Shown here: positions 15,663-24,661 of the stretch, one piece after another
How positions within the stretch are numbered: position 1 is the stretch's first letter
Layout: each line of letters opens with the position of its first letter
Assembly (NCBI GenBank): GCA_039934475.1
Contig: JBDTMC010000003.1
Coordinates: 1-48,157, forward strand
Length of the DNA stretch: 48,157 bases
Source of the DNA: JBDTMC01 sp039934475
Lineage (GTDB): Bacteria; Acidobacteriota; Terriglobia; Bryobacterales; Bryobacteraceae
Direction of reading: 5' to 3'
Notes under the pieces: model-generated
Told to the model about the DNA's origin: nothing
What the model saw: the letters and a program-made list of their open reading frames with translations, nothing else
Database searches by the model: none
Position numbers and translations under genes: made by a program

Positions 15663-16982
15663 TCAAGCGGGCAGCGTCAGGCGCGCTTCACACCCTCGGG
15701 CGCCGGCGCGATTCTGAAGGGCCAGCGTGCCTCCATGGGCTTCCACGATCTGCCGGCTGAGAACCAGGCCGATGCCGGAGCCTCCGGGTTTGGTCGTGAA
15801 GAAGGGCACAAACAAGTTGGCCGTGTTGGAGAGGCCCTGGCCTTCGTCGCGGATCCAGACCTCCAGTTGCGAAAGGCCGCGCACCCAGCCGACTTCCACG
15901 CCGCCTCCGGTTTCCAGAGACGCGTCCACCGCATTGCGGATGAGGTTGATGAGGACCTGTTCGAGCTGATCGCTGTCGGCAAGGATGCGCATGTTCGGCC
16001 CCTCGTCCAACGCGATGCGGAGGCGGGTCTCAAGACCGGCGGCGCGACGGATCAGCGGCGCTACTTCGAGTGGTTCCAGGCGCGGCCGCGGCAGTTTCGC
16101 CAGGCGCGCATAGGCCCCCATGAAGCGGCTGAGCGCTTCCGAACGGGAGGCGATGATGCCCAAGCCGCGGTCCATATCCTCGCGCCAGTCTTCAGCCAGC
16201 GGATCGCGCCGGATCATGCTCTGCAGGCTGCCGGCGATCGACTTGATGGGCGTGAGAGAGTTGTTCAGCTCATGGCCCAGAACGCGCACCAGGCGTTGCC
16301 ACGCTTGTAGCTCCTCTTCGCGCAGGGGCCGCGTGAGGTCGGCGATCACCAGCAGGGAATGCGGCAGTCCGCCCTCGCGGAACATGCTGCGGTTAATGCC
16401 CCAGCGTCCGGCGGCGCCGGCGAAGGTTCGCTGCACGGTCTGACGAGGCTCACCAGTAAGGAAGTCTTTCAAGCCAAGCGCGCCGGCGTCCAGATCGAGG
16501 ATGCGCTCAGCAGGCTGATTCAGCAGCCGCTCGCCGGCGCGATTCACCAGCTTCAACTGCTCCTTCTCATTGAACGCAAACACGACGACGTCGATCTCCT
16601 CCATCACCTTGCGCAGCAGCGTGGTGGCTTCCATCGCGCCCAGACGCTGGGCACGCAGGGTGGCGCCCATGGCGTTCACCTGGATCATCACGTCGCCCAA
16701 GGCATCCTCATGCTGAGCTCCGCGGGCGCGAATGGAGTAGTCTCCTTCACGCATCGCTTCCAGCAGATTGGCGAGGGTGCGCAGGGGCTGTGAGACGCGC
16801 TCGCGAAGGCTGAGTGCGAAGCCGAGCCAGCACCCATACATGATCAGGTCGAGAGTCCACTGCACTTTGGCGGAATACGAGAAGAGGAGAACAGTAGCGC
16901 TGATGATAGCGGGCAGTCCGGCAAACAGAGCGAGGACGAAAATCCTATCTTCGAGCGAGAGTCTGTGCGGACGGAGGTTCAT
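15663..16982 (-). CDS. Membrane sensor histidine kinase (NtrY-like)
   Basis: The 439-residue product has two adjacent transmembrane helices (about 14-60) with almost no periplasmic loop, a HAMP-like linker (about 60-115), a PAS-like domain (about 120-215), an H box GHELNNSLTPIKS with the phospho-acceptor His237, and an ATPase domain with N box NLIRNAVDAS, DEGQGL and GGSGIGLVLS motifs. The small loop suggests that it senses a membrane or cytoplasmic signal. It starts six bases after the NtrC-type regulator and is its likely partner. Confidence 0.92.
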   Translation of the reverse strand: MNLRPHRLSLEDRIFVLALFAGLPAIISATVLLFSYSAKVQWTLDLIMYGCWLGFALSLRERVSQPLRTLANLLEAMREGDYSIRARGAQHEDALGDVMIQVNAMGATLRAQRLGAMEATTLLRKVMEEIDVVVFAFNEKEQLKLVNRAGERLLNQPAERILDLDAGALGLKDFLTGEPRQTVQRTFAGAAGRWGINRSMFREGGLPHSLLVIADLTRPLREEELQAWQRLVRVLGHELNNSLTPIKSIAGSLQSMIRRDPLAEDWREDMDRGLGIIASRSEALSRFMGAYARLAKLPRPRLEPLEVAPLIRRAAGLETRLRIALDEGPNMRILADSDQLEQVLINLIRNAVDASLETGGGVEVGWVRGLSQLEVWIRDEGQGLSNTANLFVPFFTTKPGGSGIGLVLSRQIVEAHGGTLALQNRAGARGCEARLTLPA

Positions 16983-16988
16983 GCCGCG

Positions 16989-18359
16989 TTATAGACCGTA
17001 GCGCTGCAAACGCCGGTAGAGGGCGCTTCGGCTGAGTCCCAAAGCATTCGCGGCGTGGCTGACGTTGCCTCCATAACGCGCCAGCGCCTTCTTAATGAGG
17101 AAGGCTTCCACTTCTTCCAGGCTCATGTCGTCCATGCGTTTTTGGCCGCCCTCGCGGCCGGTACGGAGGGCGAGATCGCCGATGCGAACCAGCGAATCGC
17201 TGGTCATCAATACAGCGCGTTCCACCACATGATTCAGTTCGCGTACGTTGCCTTGCCAAGTGTTCTCGACCAGCGCCTGCATGGCCGCGGAATCGAAGCC
17301 GGAGAGGTTCTTGCGATAGCGGCGGGCATGTGTGGCAAGGAAGTGCATGGCGAGAATGGGAATATCCGCGCGCCGTTCGCGCAGCGGCGGTATGTGGATT
17401 TCGATCGTGTTGAGGCGAAACAGCAGGTCCTGGCGAAACCGGTTGCTGGACACCTCTTCGGAAAGATTGGCGTTGGTGGCCGACACAACCCGCACATCCA
17501 CCTTGCGAGTCTTCGAAGACCCGACGCGCTCCATCTCGCCCGTCTCCAGAACACGGAGTAACTTGGCTTGCAGGTTGAAGGGGACGTTGGCGATTTCATC
17601 GAGAAACAGCGTGCCGCCATCGGCCAGTTCAAAGCGGCCCACGCGATCCGTCTTGGCGTCGGTGAACGCACCTTTGACGTGGCCGAAGAGTTCGCTTTCG
17701 AAGATGCCTTCAGCAAGGCCGCCGGCATTCACGGTCACCATCGGCTTGCCACTACGGCCGGAAACCGCGTACAGCGTCTGGGCCACCACTTCCTTACCTG
17801 AGCCCGGTTCGCCGGTGATCAGCACGTTGGCATCAGACGGGCCGACGCGCGAAATCAATTGGAGCACGGGTTGCATCGACGGCGCCTCGGCGATCATCAC
17901 CGGACGGCCGTCGGCGCGCAGCAAACGGTTCTCAGCCTCCAAACGCTGGCTGCGGCGGAGGGCTTCGCTCAGTTCTACCTGCGTCTTCACGATGGCGAGA
18001 AGGCGCGCGTTCTCCCACGGTTTCTGAATGAAGTCGCGGGCGCCGCGGCGCATGGCTTCCACGGCCAGTTCCACCGATCCCCAGGCGGTCATGACGATCA
18101 CTGGCAAGGTGCCGTCGATGGCCTGGATCCGCATCAGCAGGTCGAGGCCTTCCTGGCCGGAGGTGGTGTCGCGCGTGTAGTTGAGATCCATCACCAGCGC
18201 GTCGAAGTCTTTCGCTTCGAGGGCGGCGATGATGCCCGCCGGTGACGTGGCCGACTCCGTCATGAACCCCTCGCCCTTCAGCAGGAAGCGAAGGGCTTCG
18301 AGCACGTCGGTCTGGTCGTCGGCGATGAGGATTCGGATTTGGGCGGGGTTCTTAAGCAT
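16989..18359 (-). CDS. NtrC-family sigma-54-dependent response regulator
   Basis: The 456-residue product has a receiver domain (about 8-120, phospho-acceptor probably Asp58, conserved Lys in FIQKPW), an AAA+ domain with Walker A GEPGSGKE (183-190), and a Fis-type helix-turn-helix at the end (GGNVSHAANALGLSRSALYRR). The sigma-54 contact loop reads GAFTDA (230-235) rather than the canonical GAFTGA, a variant seen in some members. It probably activates sigma-54 promoters, with the neighbouring ADOP operon as a candidate target. Gene order is permease, DUF4097, regulator, kinase. Confidence 0.92.
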   Translation of the reverse strand: MLKNPAQIRILIADDQTDVLEALRFLLKGEGFMTESATSPAGIIAALEAKDFDALVMDLNYTRDTTSGQEGLDLLMRIQAIDGTLPVIVMTAWGSVELAVEAMRRGARDFIQKPWENARLLAIVKTQVELSEALRRSQRLEAENRLLRADGRPVMIAEAPSMQPVLQLISRVGPSDANVLITGEPGSGKEVVAQTLYAVSGRSGKPMVTVNAGGLAEGIFESELFGHVKGAFTDAKTDRVGRFELADGGTLFLDEIANVPFNLQAKLLRVLETGEMERVGSSKTRKVDVRVVSATNANLSEEVSSNRFRQDLLFRLNTIEIHIPPLRERRADIPILAMHFLATHARRYRKNLSGFDSAAMQALVENTWQGNVRELNHVVERAVLMTSDSLVRIGDLALRTGREGGQKRMDDMSLEEVEAFLIKKALARYGGNVSHAANALGLSRSALYRRLQRYGL

Positions 18360-18427
18360 TCGAATACGGAAGCTTGATTATAAGCCGCGGGGCTGCTGAC
18401 GAAGTCCCGGGCATTGCCAAGCTCCCG

Positions 18428-19144
18428 TTACACCGTGCGTAGCAGCCAGATGCTGCCATTGGATGTGCGGACGGAAATCGTCGGCCCGCCATGGCCCACA
18501 GTCGTTTTCACGCGCCGCGTGCCGTCGCCCAGTCCACAGGGGAACTCACTGCGGATGGTGCCATTCAGCGTTTCCGCGTCCAGGTCGGCGTCCATCAAGC
18601 CAGGGAAGTCAAGCACGACGGATCCGTTGACAGAGGAGAACGTGTGGCCTCCGTCGATGCGGACCTCGCCCACCGACGCGACGATTGAGCCGTTGATGGT
18701 CTCCGCCAGCGCGCTCTTCGAAGTAGAGATTTCGATCTTGCCGTTCAGGGTATGGGCTTCCACATCGCTTGCCATACCTTGGGCGCTGACACCGCCATTC
18801 ACCGTACGGACGACCAGGCGGACGCCGGGTGGAACACGAACGCTGAATTCCACCTGTGCCGCATCCTCGGGCGTGCCTGTGTCTGAAGAAACGAGAGTGA
18901 TGCCGCCATCGCGGTCGAGTACGTCGATCTTCAGGCGCGACGGGGCGCGGCCTCGGCGGACCGCAAACACCTCGACATCGCGGCCAGTGGCGCGTTCCGC
19001 CTTCACATCACCGTGGAAACCGCGGATCTCCACCGTCTGGCCGGAAGCAATGCGGCCATTCCAGTGGAAGTAGTTCCATCCCGTACTCGCAGTCAGGTTC
19101 ATCGCGGCCAGCACGCCGCACAACAGCAGAGTTACTACACGCAT
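18428..19144 (-). CDS. Exported DUF4097-like beta-helical protein
   Basis: The 238-residue product begins with a signal peptide (MRVVTLLLCGVLAAMNLTAS). The rest is made of short repeated beta strands such as VEAHTLNGKIEIS, ETINGSIVASVG and VSVRTSNGSIWL, the pattern of DUF4097/adhesin-like parallel beta-helix proteins. The ATG at 19144 has GGAGGGG seven bases upstream; the longer frame from 19261 overlaps the permease gene. It starts ten bases after the permease stop and is followed by the NtrC-type regulator. DUF4097 proteins are common in envelope-stress loci; no activity is known. Confidence 0.8.
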   Translation of the reverse strand: MRVVTLLLCGVLAAMNLTASTGWNYFHWNGRIASGQTVEIRGFHGDVKAERATGRDVEVFAVRRGRAPSRLKIDVLDRDGGITLVSSDTGTPEDAAQVEFSVRVPPGVRLVVRTVNGGVSAQGMASDVEAHTLNGKIEISTSKSALAETINGSIVASVGEVRIDGGHTFSSVNGSVVLDFPGLMDADLDAETLNGTIRSEFPCGLGDGTRRVKTTVGHGGPTISVRTSNGSIWLLRTV

Positions 19145-19154
19145 CGGCCCCTCC

Positions 19155-21572
19155 TCACTCCCATCGCAACGCAACCAGCGGATCGACTCGCATGGCCCGG
19201 CGGGCGGGCACAAAGCAAGCCATAAGGGCGACCAAAGACATAGCGGAGGCGACGGCCACAAAGGTGAGAGTGTCCGTTGGCTCCACTTCGAAGAGCAGCG
19301 TTTTCAGCAGCCGCGCCATCATCAGCGAGGCTGCAACTCCAATGACGAGACCGAGAGAAACCACTTGCATGCCTTGCCGCAGGACCATTGCCATCACACC
19401 GCTGGCATCGGCTCCCAGCGCCATGCGCAGGCCAATCTCCGAGGTGCGCTGGGCCACGGCATACGACATAACACCATAGATGCCGATGGCTGCCAGAAGA
19501 AGCGCGGCAGCGGCGAAGAAGCCAAGAAGTAACGTTTGAAAACGAGGCTGCGACACGGATCGCGCAATAAGATCGTCCATCGATTCGACGTCGGAGACCG
19601 GCAACTGCGGGTTCATCTGGTGAACTACGGCTTGCAGTGCCGGGGCGATGCTCATTGGTTCTCCCGCGGTACGCACGACGAACGTCATAAAGGCGAACGG
19701 AAGCTGTGGGTGTGAGTAATAGATAGTCGGATACGCTTTGCTATCCAACCCACTGTGCTTAATGTCACCCACAATTCCGACGATCACGCCGGGCGTGGCA
19801 TCGCCCATGTCGACGACGAGCCTCTGGCCAATGGCGTCCTGGTTGGGAAACTGCTGGCGGACCAGTGATTCGCTGACCACGAATGTGCGCGGCGCCTGGT
19901 CGCGATAGTCGTCCTGATTGAAAGCGCGGCCGCGTCGCAGCGGGATTCCCATCGTGCGGAAGTAATCCGGGTGGATGATGCGAATGTCAGCGCCGGCCGC
20001 CTCGGCGGGGCTTGGCTTCGGACGTCCAACCACAAGGTAATCCGTCCCCGCGCCCATACCCGCGAAGGGCAGGAACGTGATGGATGATGCCGATGTAACA
20101 CCTGGCAGGTGCTGTACTCGATCTACCGCGTCTTTGAAGAACGCCACTCGTTTGCCGGCGTCTTCATATCCCGCCGACGGCAGACTGACGTTGGCCGTTA
20201 GTACATGCGCCGGTTGGAAGCCCGGATCGACGGCTTGCAATTTGACGAAACTGCGAACTAACAAGCCCGCGCCAGTCAGCAAAACGAGCGAGAACGCTAC
20301 CTGGGCTGCGACGAACAGGCCGCGCAGCGACAGAAGGCGGCTTGAGGCAGTGGAGGCGCCGCCGGCACGCATCGTTTCAGCGAGTCGAATGTGGCTGCCA
20401 GAGAGCGCCGGGGCGAGGCCGAAGAGGATTCCCGTCACCAGGGTGAGGGCGGCAGTGAAGGCAAAAACGCGCCAGTCGAGATTGATTTCGTTCAGACGCG
20501 GCAAACTGCGCGGAGCCACCAGTTGCAGCGCGGCGATGGTCCAATAGGCAAACAGTAACCCCAGCGCTCCGCCGGCAGTGGCTAAGAGTAAGCTCTCCGT
20601 GAGTAACTGCCGGGCAACGCGGGAAGCGGCGGCGCCCAGCGAGTAGCGGATAGCGATCTCACGGCGGCGCGAGGTTGCACGCGCCAACAGCAGGTTCGCC
20701 ACGTTGGCGCAGGCAATTAACAGCACAAGACCAACGGCGCCCTGGAAAATCAGGATGCTGGTTTGTACACCACCTACCAGTTGGTCTCGCAGAGTAACTA
20801 CGTTGGCGCCCCAGTTAGGGTTGAATTCCGGATAAGCCTTCTCCAAGCGGGACGCGATGACCGTCATCTCGGCCTGGGCCTGTTCGCGCGTGACGCCGGG
20901 CTTTATGCGGGCAATCGCGCGAGCGTAACGCCCGGCGCGTTTGCGGTAGTCGCGAGCCGGATCGAGTTTCATCGCTGTCCACATCTCCGTTTTGCGGCCC
21001 AGAGACGGGAAGGTGGACGGCATGACGCCGGTGACGGTGTTGGGGCGGCCATCGAAAGTAATGGTGCGGCCGACGATCGAGGGGTCCGCGCCGAATTTGC
21101 GGACCCACAGGGAATGGCTCAGTACGACCGTGCGATAGTCGCGGATCTCGGCGTCATCGGCAGAAAAGACGCGCCCCAGCGCAGGCTGGACGCCGAGCAG
21201 CGGAAAGAATTCGGGCTCCACGATCTGGAGGCTGATCTCTTCGGGTTCGCCGGCGCCGGTGAGGCTGCCGGTGCCGTCGATAATCAGGCTCATCTTTTCG
21301 AAGACAGTATTTTGCGCGCGCCAGTCGCGGTAGTTAGCCGGTGAGATTGAGTTCCGGTCGTTGCCAAGGCGGCGATTGTGTTCCCACACCATCACCAGTT
21401 GTTCCGGCGCGGCGAAGCCCAACGGACGCAGCAGGACGGAATCAACCACAGTAAAGATAGCGGTGTTGGCGCCTATGCCGACAGCGAGGGCTGCAATCGC
21501 GATCGCCGCAAAGCCGGGGGACCGCAGCAGCAAGCGGATGGAGTAGCGAAGATCCTGGCCCACGGTGCCCAT
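19155..21572 (-). CDS. ADOP-family MacB-like ABC transporter permease
   Basis: From the ATG at 21572 the product is 805 residues, beginning GTVGQDLRYSIRLLLRSPGF, the standard ADOP (acidobacterial duplicated orphan permease) N terminus. It has a MacB-type periplasmic core followed by an FtsX domain, and then the same order a second time, ending VPARRAMRVDPLVALRWE. The open frame extends to 21836, but that extension overlaps the divergent MBL gene's start region and is not family-like. Function: presumably export or mechanotransmission across the membrane; there is no ATPase gene beside it, as is typical of ADOPs. A two-component system follows in the same direction. Confidence 0.9.
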   Translation of the reverse strand: MGTVGQDLRYSIRLLLRSPGFAAIAIAALAVGIGANTAIFTVVDSVLLRPLGFAAPEQLVMVWEHNRRLGNDRNSISPANYRDWRAQNTVFEKMSLIIDGTGSLTGAGEPEEISLQIVEPEFFPLLGVQPALGRVFSADDAEIRDYRTVVLSHSLWVRKFGADPSIVGRTITFDGRPNTVTGVMPSTFPSLGRKTEMWTAMKLDPARDYRKRAGRYARAIARIKPGVTREQAQAEMTVIASRLEKAYPEFNPNWGANVVTLRDQLVGGVQTSILIFQGAVGLVLLIACANVANLLLARATSRRREIAIRYSLGAAASRVARQLLTESLLLATAGGALGLLFAYWTIAALQLVAPRSLPRLNEINLDWRVFAFTAALTLVTGILFGLAPALSGSHIRLAETMRAGGASTASSRLLSLRGLFVAAQVAFSLVLLTGAGLLVRSFVKLQAVDPGFQPAHVLTANVSLPSAGYEDAGKRVAFFKDAVDRVQHLPGVTSASSITFLPFAGMGAGTDYLVVGRPKPSPAEAAGADIRIIHPDYFRTMGIPLRRGRAFNQDDYRDQAPRTFVVSESLVRQQFPNQDAIGQRLVVDMGDATPGVIVGIVGDIKHSGLDSKAYPTIYYSHPQLPFAFMTFVVRTAGEPMSIAPALQAVVHQMNPQLPVSDVESMDDLIARSVSQPRFQTLLLGFFAAAALLLAAIGIYGVMSYAVAQRTSEIGLRMALGADASGVMAMVLRQGMQVVSLGLVIGVAASLMMARLLKTLLFEVEPTDTLTFVAVASAMSLVALMACFVPARRAMRVDPLVALRWE

Positions 21573-21762
21573 ATGGTGAGGGGATCTAAGCAAACCGAAT
21601 GCCACACCCTTGACCCCGTTTGTTTTCAGCGTCATTCGAAAGTTAGACCGGCATCCGGGTGTCCGAAATCGGGACAAGCCTGTGCAGAACCGCACAAGTA
21701 AGACGGGAAGTACAATAGAACTATCCATGGAATTCCAAGGGGGTAACTCGGACGGGAGATGT

Positions 21763-22536
21763 GTGCGCATTACGGTGCTGGGATCGGGCACAAGCGTAGG
21801 TGTGCCGTCGATTGGTTGCCGCTGCGCCGTTTGCACTTCCCCCGACCCGCGCGATCAACGCCTGCGGCCATCCATCCTGGTGCGCTGGGGCGGGCGGAGC
21901 GTTGTGATCGATACGACGCCGGACTTCCGGCAGCAGGCTCTGCGCGCCGGTATGGATCGCATCGACGCCATCCTTTATACGCACGGACATGCCGACCATG
22001 TGTTGGGCTTGGACGATGTGAGGCCGTTCAACTTCATGCAGAACGGGCGCATTCCGATCTATGCGAACGAAGCCACGATGAACGTCATCAAGCGCTGCTT
22101 CTCCTATGTTTTCGACACCAAGAAAACGGAATCGTCGGTGCCTAAAATCGATGCTTACACCATCAACGGCGCCGCGGTGCGCATCGACGATCTGGATTTT
22201 ATCCCCATTCCGGTGAAGCACGGATCTGGCGACGTCCTCGGTTTCCGGTTCGGCAACGCGGCGTATCTTACCGACCACAGCACCATTCCGGAAGCGTCCC
22301 TGGAGTTGTTACAAGGACTGGATGTGCTCTTCCTGGATGCCTTGCGTTACAAGCCGCACCCCACGCACAGCACCGTCCAACAGTCACTGGAATATGTGGA
22401 GCGTCTGCGACCGAAGATGACTTACTTCACGCACATCTGTCATGACCTGGGCCACGAACGTGCGGAGAGCATGCTGCCGCCCCATGTGCGGCTGGCCTAC
22501 GACGGCCTGGACATTACGGTAGGGGAGCAGAACTGA
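21763..22536 (+). CDS. MBL-fold hydrolase, PhnP-like
   Basis: From the GTG at 21763 the product is 257 residues, starting VRITVLGSGTSVGVP as in relatives, with GGGAGA just upstream; an in-frame ATG at 21727 would add twelve residues. It has a cysteine loop GCRCAVC typical of PhnP-like enzymes and the metallo-beta-lactamase motif THGHADHVLGLDD that binds two metal ions, plus later KHGSGDVLGFR and LTDHSTIP strands. Family members are phosphodiesterases acting on cyclic phosphates. It is adjacent to ribF (ATG directly after its stop), so the two form an operon with no obvious functional link. Confidence 0.87.
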   Translation: MRITVLGSGTSVGVPSIGCRCAVCTSPDPRDQRLRPSILVRWGGRSVVIDTTPDFRQQALRAGMDRIDAILYTHGHADHVLGLDDVRPFNFMQNGRIPIYANEATMNVIKRCFSYVFDTKKTESSVPKIDAYTINGAAVRIDDLDFIPIPVKHGSGDVLGFRFGNAAYLTDHSTIPEASLELLQGLDVLFLDALRYKPHPTHSTVQQSLEYVERLRPKMTYFTHICHDLGHERAESMLPPHVRLAYDGLDITVGEQN

Positions 22537-23484
22537 ATGGGTCCGTTCCGGGTATTCCGCAGCCTTTCTGAGGTGGGCGACGATTTTGGCCCCTGCGCGC
22601 TGACGATAGGGAACTTTGACGGGTTGCACGCCGGCCATCGCGACATCTTGGAGAAGGTGGTGCGGTTGGCGCACGCGAAGGGGTGGAAACCTTCGGTGCT
22701 GACGTTCGATCCGCACCCCACGAAGGTGGTTGCACCGCAGCGAGCTCCGAAGCTGCTGACCACTCCCGATGAACGGGCCGCGCTGATGGCCGCCGAGGGC
22801 ATCGAGCAGGTGCTGATTCTTCCCTTCGACGTGGCGTTCTCAAAGACCAGCGCGGAAGAGTTTGTGGAGCGGATTGTGGTGGGCAAGCTGCACGCGAAGG
22901 CCGTGATGGTGGGCGACAACTTCCATTTCGGCAAGGGACAGGGAGGCAACACGGATGGCCTGCGGCGGTTAGGAGAGAAGTTCGGGTTCGAAACACTGAT
23001 TCTGGCCGGCGTCCACAAGCGGGGGCGCATGGTTTCGAGCAGCGAAGTGCGAGCGCTACTCGAGCGGGGCGACGTCTCAATGGCATGCCGGCTGCTGGAG
23101 CGGCCTTATGCGCTGGTGGGGGAAGTGGTGCCGGGACGCGGCGTAGGATCCAAGCAGACGGTACCGACCTTGAATCTGGATACCAAGGCGGAAGTGATCC
23201 CGGCGAACGGTGTCTACATTACGGAAACGACGGATTTGGATAACGGACGGCACTGGCGTTCCATCACCAACGTGGGCAACCGGCCGACATTCGACGGCGG
23301 GCTGCTGAGCATCGAAACGTTCCTGCTGGACCCGCTGGACGGCGAAGCGCCGCGGCGGATGCGAGTAGCTTTTCGGCGGCGAGTGCGCGAAGAGCGCAAA
23401 TTCGAGTCGCCGGAAGCGCTAAAATCACAGATACTGCACGACGTCGCCCAGGCCAGAACATGGTTCCGCCGGATGGAGGCGTAA
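22537..23484 (+). CDS. ribF: Bifunctional riboflavin kinase / FAD synthetase
   Basis: The 315-residue product has the RibF order: an N-terminal nucleotidyltransferase domain with ALTIGNFDGLHAGHRDIL, FDPHP and VGDNFHFGKG motifs (about 20-160, FMN adenylylation), and a C-terminal kinase domain from about 185 with RPYALVGEVVPGRGVGSKQ, PTLNL and the ITNVGNRPTF signature (riboflavin phosphorylation). It makes FMN and FAD in the cytoplasm. Length agrees with the family. The start follows the MBL stop immediately. Confidence 0.95.
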   Translation: MGPFRVFRSLSEVGDDFGPCALTIGNFDGLHAGHRDILEKVVRLAHAKGWKPSVLTFDPHPTKVVAPQRAPKLLTTPDERAALMAAEGIEQVLILPFDVAFSKTSAEEFVERIVVGKLHAKAVMVGDNFHFGKGQGGNTDGLRRLGEKFGFETLILAGVHKRGRMVSSSEVRALLERGDVSMACRLLERPYALVGEVVPGRGVGSKQTVPTLNLDTKAEVIPANGVYITETTDLDNGRHWRSITNVGNRPTFDGGLLSIETFLLDPLDGEAPRRMRVAFRRRVREERKFESPEALKSQILHDVAQARTWFRRMEA

Positions 23485-23577
23485 GCCACAAATTTTTTGC
23501 GCTCCTCGACCCGAGCGTGATAACTTGAAATTGAGATCTTTAAGTACGGAATTGTTAATCATAAGGAGAAAGCGGAA

Positions 23578-24603
23578 ATGCTTGTATCAATGAGACAGGT
23601 CCTCGACGAAGCGTCGAAGGGCGGCTACGGCGTTGGCGCGTTCAATGTCAACAACATGGAGCAGATTCAATCGATCATGGAAGCGGCTCGTGAAACGAAG
23701 TCGCCGGTGATCGTGCAGGCCAGCCGGGGTGCACGTTCTTATTCGCAGGACCGCTTCCTCTATCACCTCATGGTGGCGGCCACGGAATTGTATCCGGAGA
23801 TCCCAACGGTGCTTCACCTCGATCACGGGAACAGTCCGGCCACCTGCAAGTCCGCCATTGAGATGGGCTTCACCAGCGTGATGATGGACGGCTCATTGAT
23901 GGAAGATGGGAAGACTCCTTCGTCGTTTGAACACAATGTGGCAGTGACGCGCGAAGTGGTAGAGATGGCGCACGCCAAGGGCGTGACGGTGGAAGGCGAG
24001 ATTGGCTGTCTGGGCGGTATTGAAGACGGCCATGGCGCCGGCGGCGACGGTTTGGAACACCTGACGGACCCGGATCAGGCAGTTGCGTTTGTCGAGCAGA
24101 CTGGTCTGGACGCGCTGGCGATTGCCATCGGGACCAGCCATGGCGCCTACAAGTTCAGCAAGGCTCCCACGGGCGATACGTTGAAGATGGACACGCTAAT
24201 TGAAATTCACCGGCGGCTGCCGAACGTGCACCTGGTGATGCATGGATCGTCGAGCGTGCCGAAGGAACTGCAGGACATCATCAACCAGTACGGCGGGAAG
24301 CTGAAGCCCACCTGGGGCGTGCCGGTGGAAGAGATCCAATTGGGTATCCGCAACGGCGTGCGTAAGATCAACGTCGATACCGACAACCGTCTGGCGATCA
24401 CAGGCGCGATTCGCAAGGTGCTGTTTGAATCGCCGGAGAAATTCGATCCGCGCGACTATATGAAGCCCGCGCGCGATGCGATGAAAAAGGTTGTGGCGCA
24501 GCGCATGACGCAGTTCGGCCAGGCCGGCCATGCCGGCGACTACAAATCTATCCCGCTGAGCGAGATGGCGAAGCATTACGCTGAGCAGACAGTCACGGTG
24601 TAG
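23578..24603 (+). CDS. fba: Class II fructose-bisphosphate aldolase
   Basis: The 341-residue product is a zinc-dependent aldolase: GVGAFNVNNMEQ at the N terminus, LHLDHGNS (metal ligand His and catalytic Asp), SVMMDGSLM, VEGEIGCLGG, ASHGAYKF-type glycine loop, MHGSSS and NVDTDNRLA phosphate-binding motifs. It splits fructose 1,6-bisphosphate into two triose phosphates in glycolysis and gluconeogenesis. AAGGAG lies ten bases upstream of the ATG. It lies 93 bases after ribF and probably has its own promoter; a weak -35/-10 candidate is TTGAGA (23531-23536) with GTTAAT (23554-23559). Confidence 0.95.
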   Translation: MLVSMRQVLDEASKGGYGVGAFNVNNMEQIQSIMEAARETKSPVIVQASRGARSYSQDRFLYHLMVAATELYPEIPTVLHLDHGNSPATCKSAIEMGFTSVMMDGSLMEDGKTPSSFEHNVAVTREVVEMAHAKGVTVEGEIGCLGGIEDGHGAGGDGLEHLTDPDQAVAFVEQTGLDALAIAIGTSHGAYKFSKAPTGDTLKMDTLIEIHRRLPNVHLVMHGSSSVPKELQDIINQYGGKLKPTWGVPVEEIQLGIRNGVRKINVDTDNRLAITGAIRKVLFESPEKFDPRDYMKPARDAMKKVVAQRMTQFGQAGHAGDYKSIPLSEMAKHYAEQTVTV

Positions 24604-24615
24604 TTGACGTTTAGG

Positions 24616-24647
24616 GGCGGTCCGGGCCGGCAACGGTGCGGACCGCC
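24616..24647. terminator. Hairpin between convergent aldolase and hybrid kinase genes
   Basis: A perfect 9-bp GC stem (GGCGGTCCG, 24616-24624, with its complement at 24639-24647) and a 14-base loop, 12 bases after the fba stop. Neither strand has a T run, so this may be a Rho-assisted or two-way terminator. Confidence 0.5.
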
Positions 24648-24661
24648 GCAGACTGGCTGCG

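Noticed and set aside
19155..21836. Long N-terminal extension of the ADOP permease
   Set aside because: The extra 88 codons have no match to ADOP N termini and would run under the divergent MBL gene.
22480..22540. FMN riboswitch before ribF
   Set aside because: ribF starts immediately after the preceding stop, leaving no space for a riboswitch.
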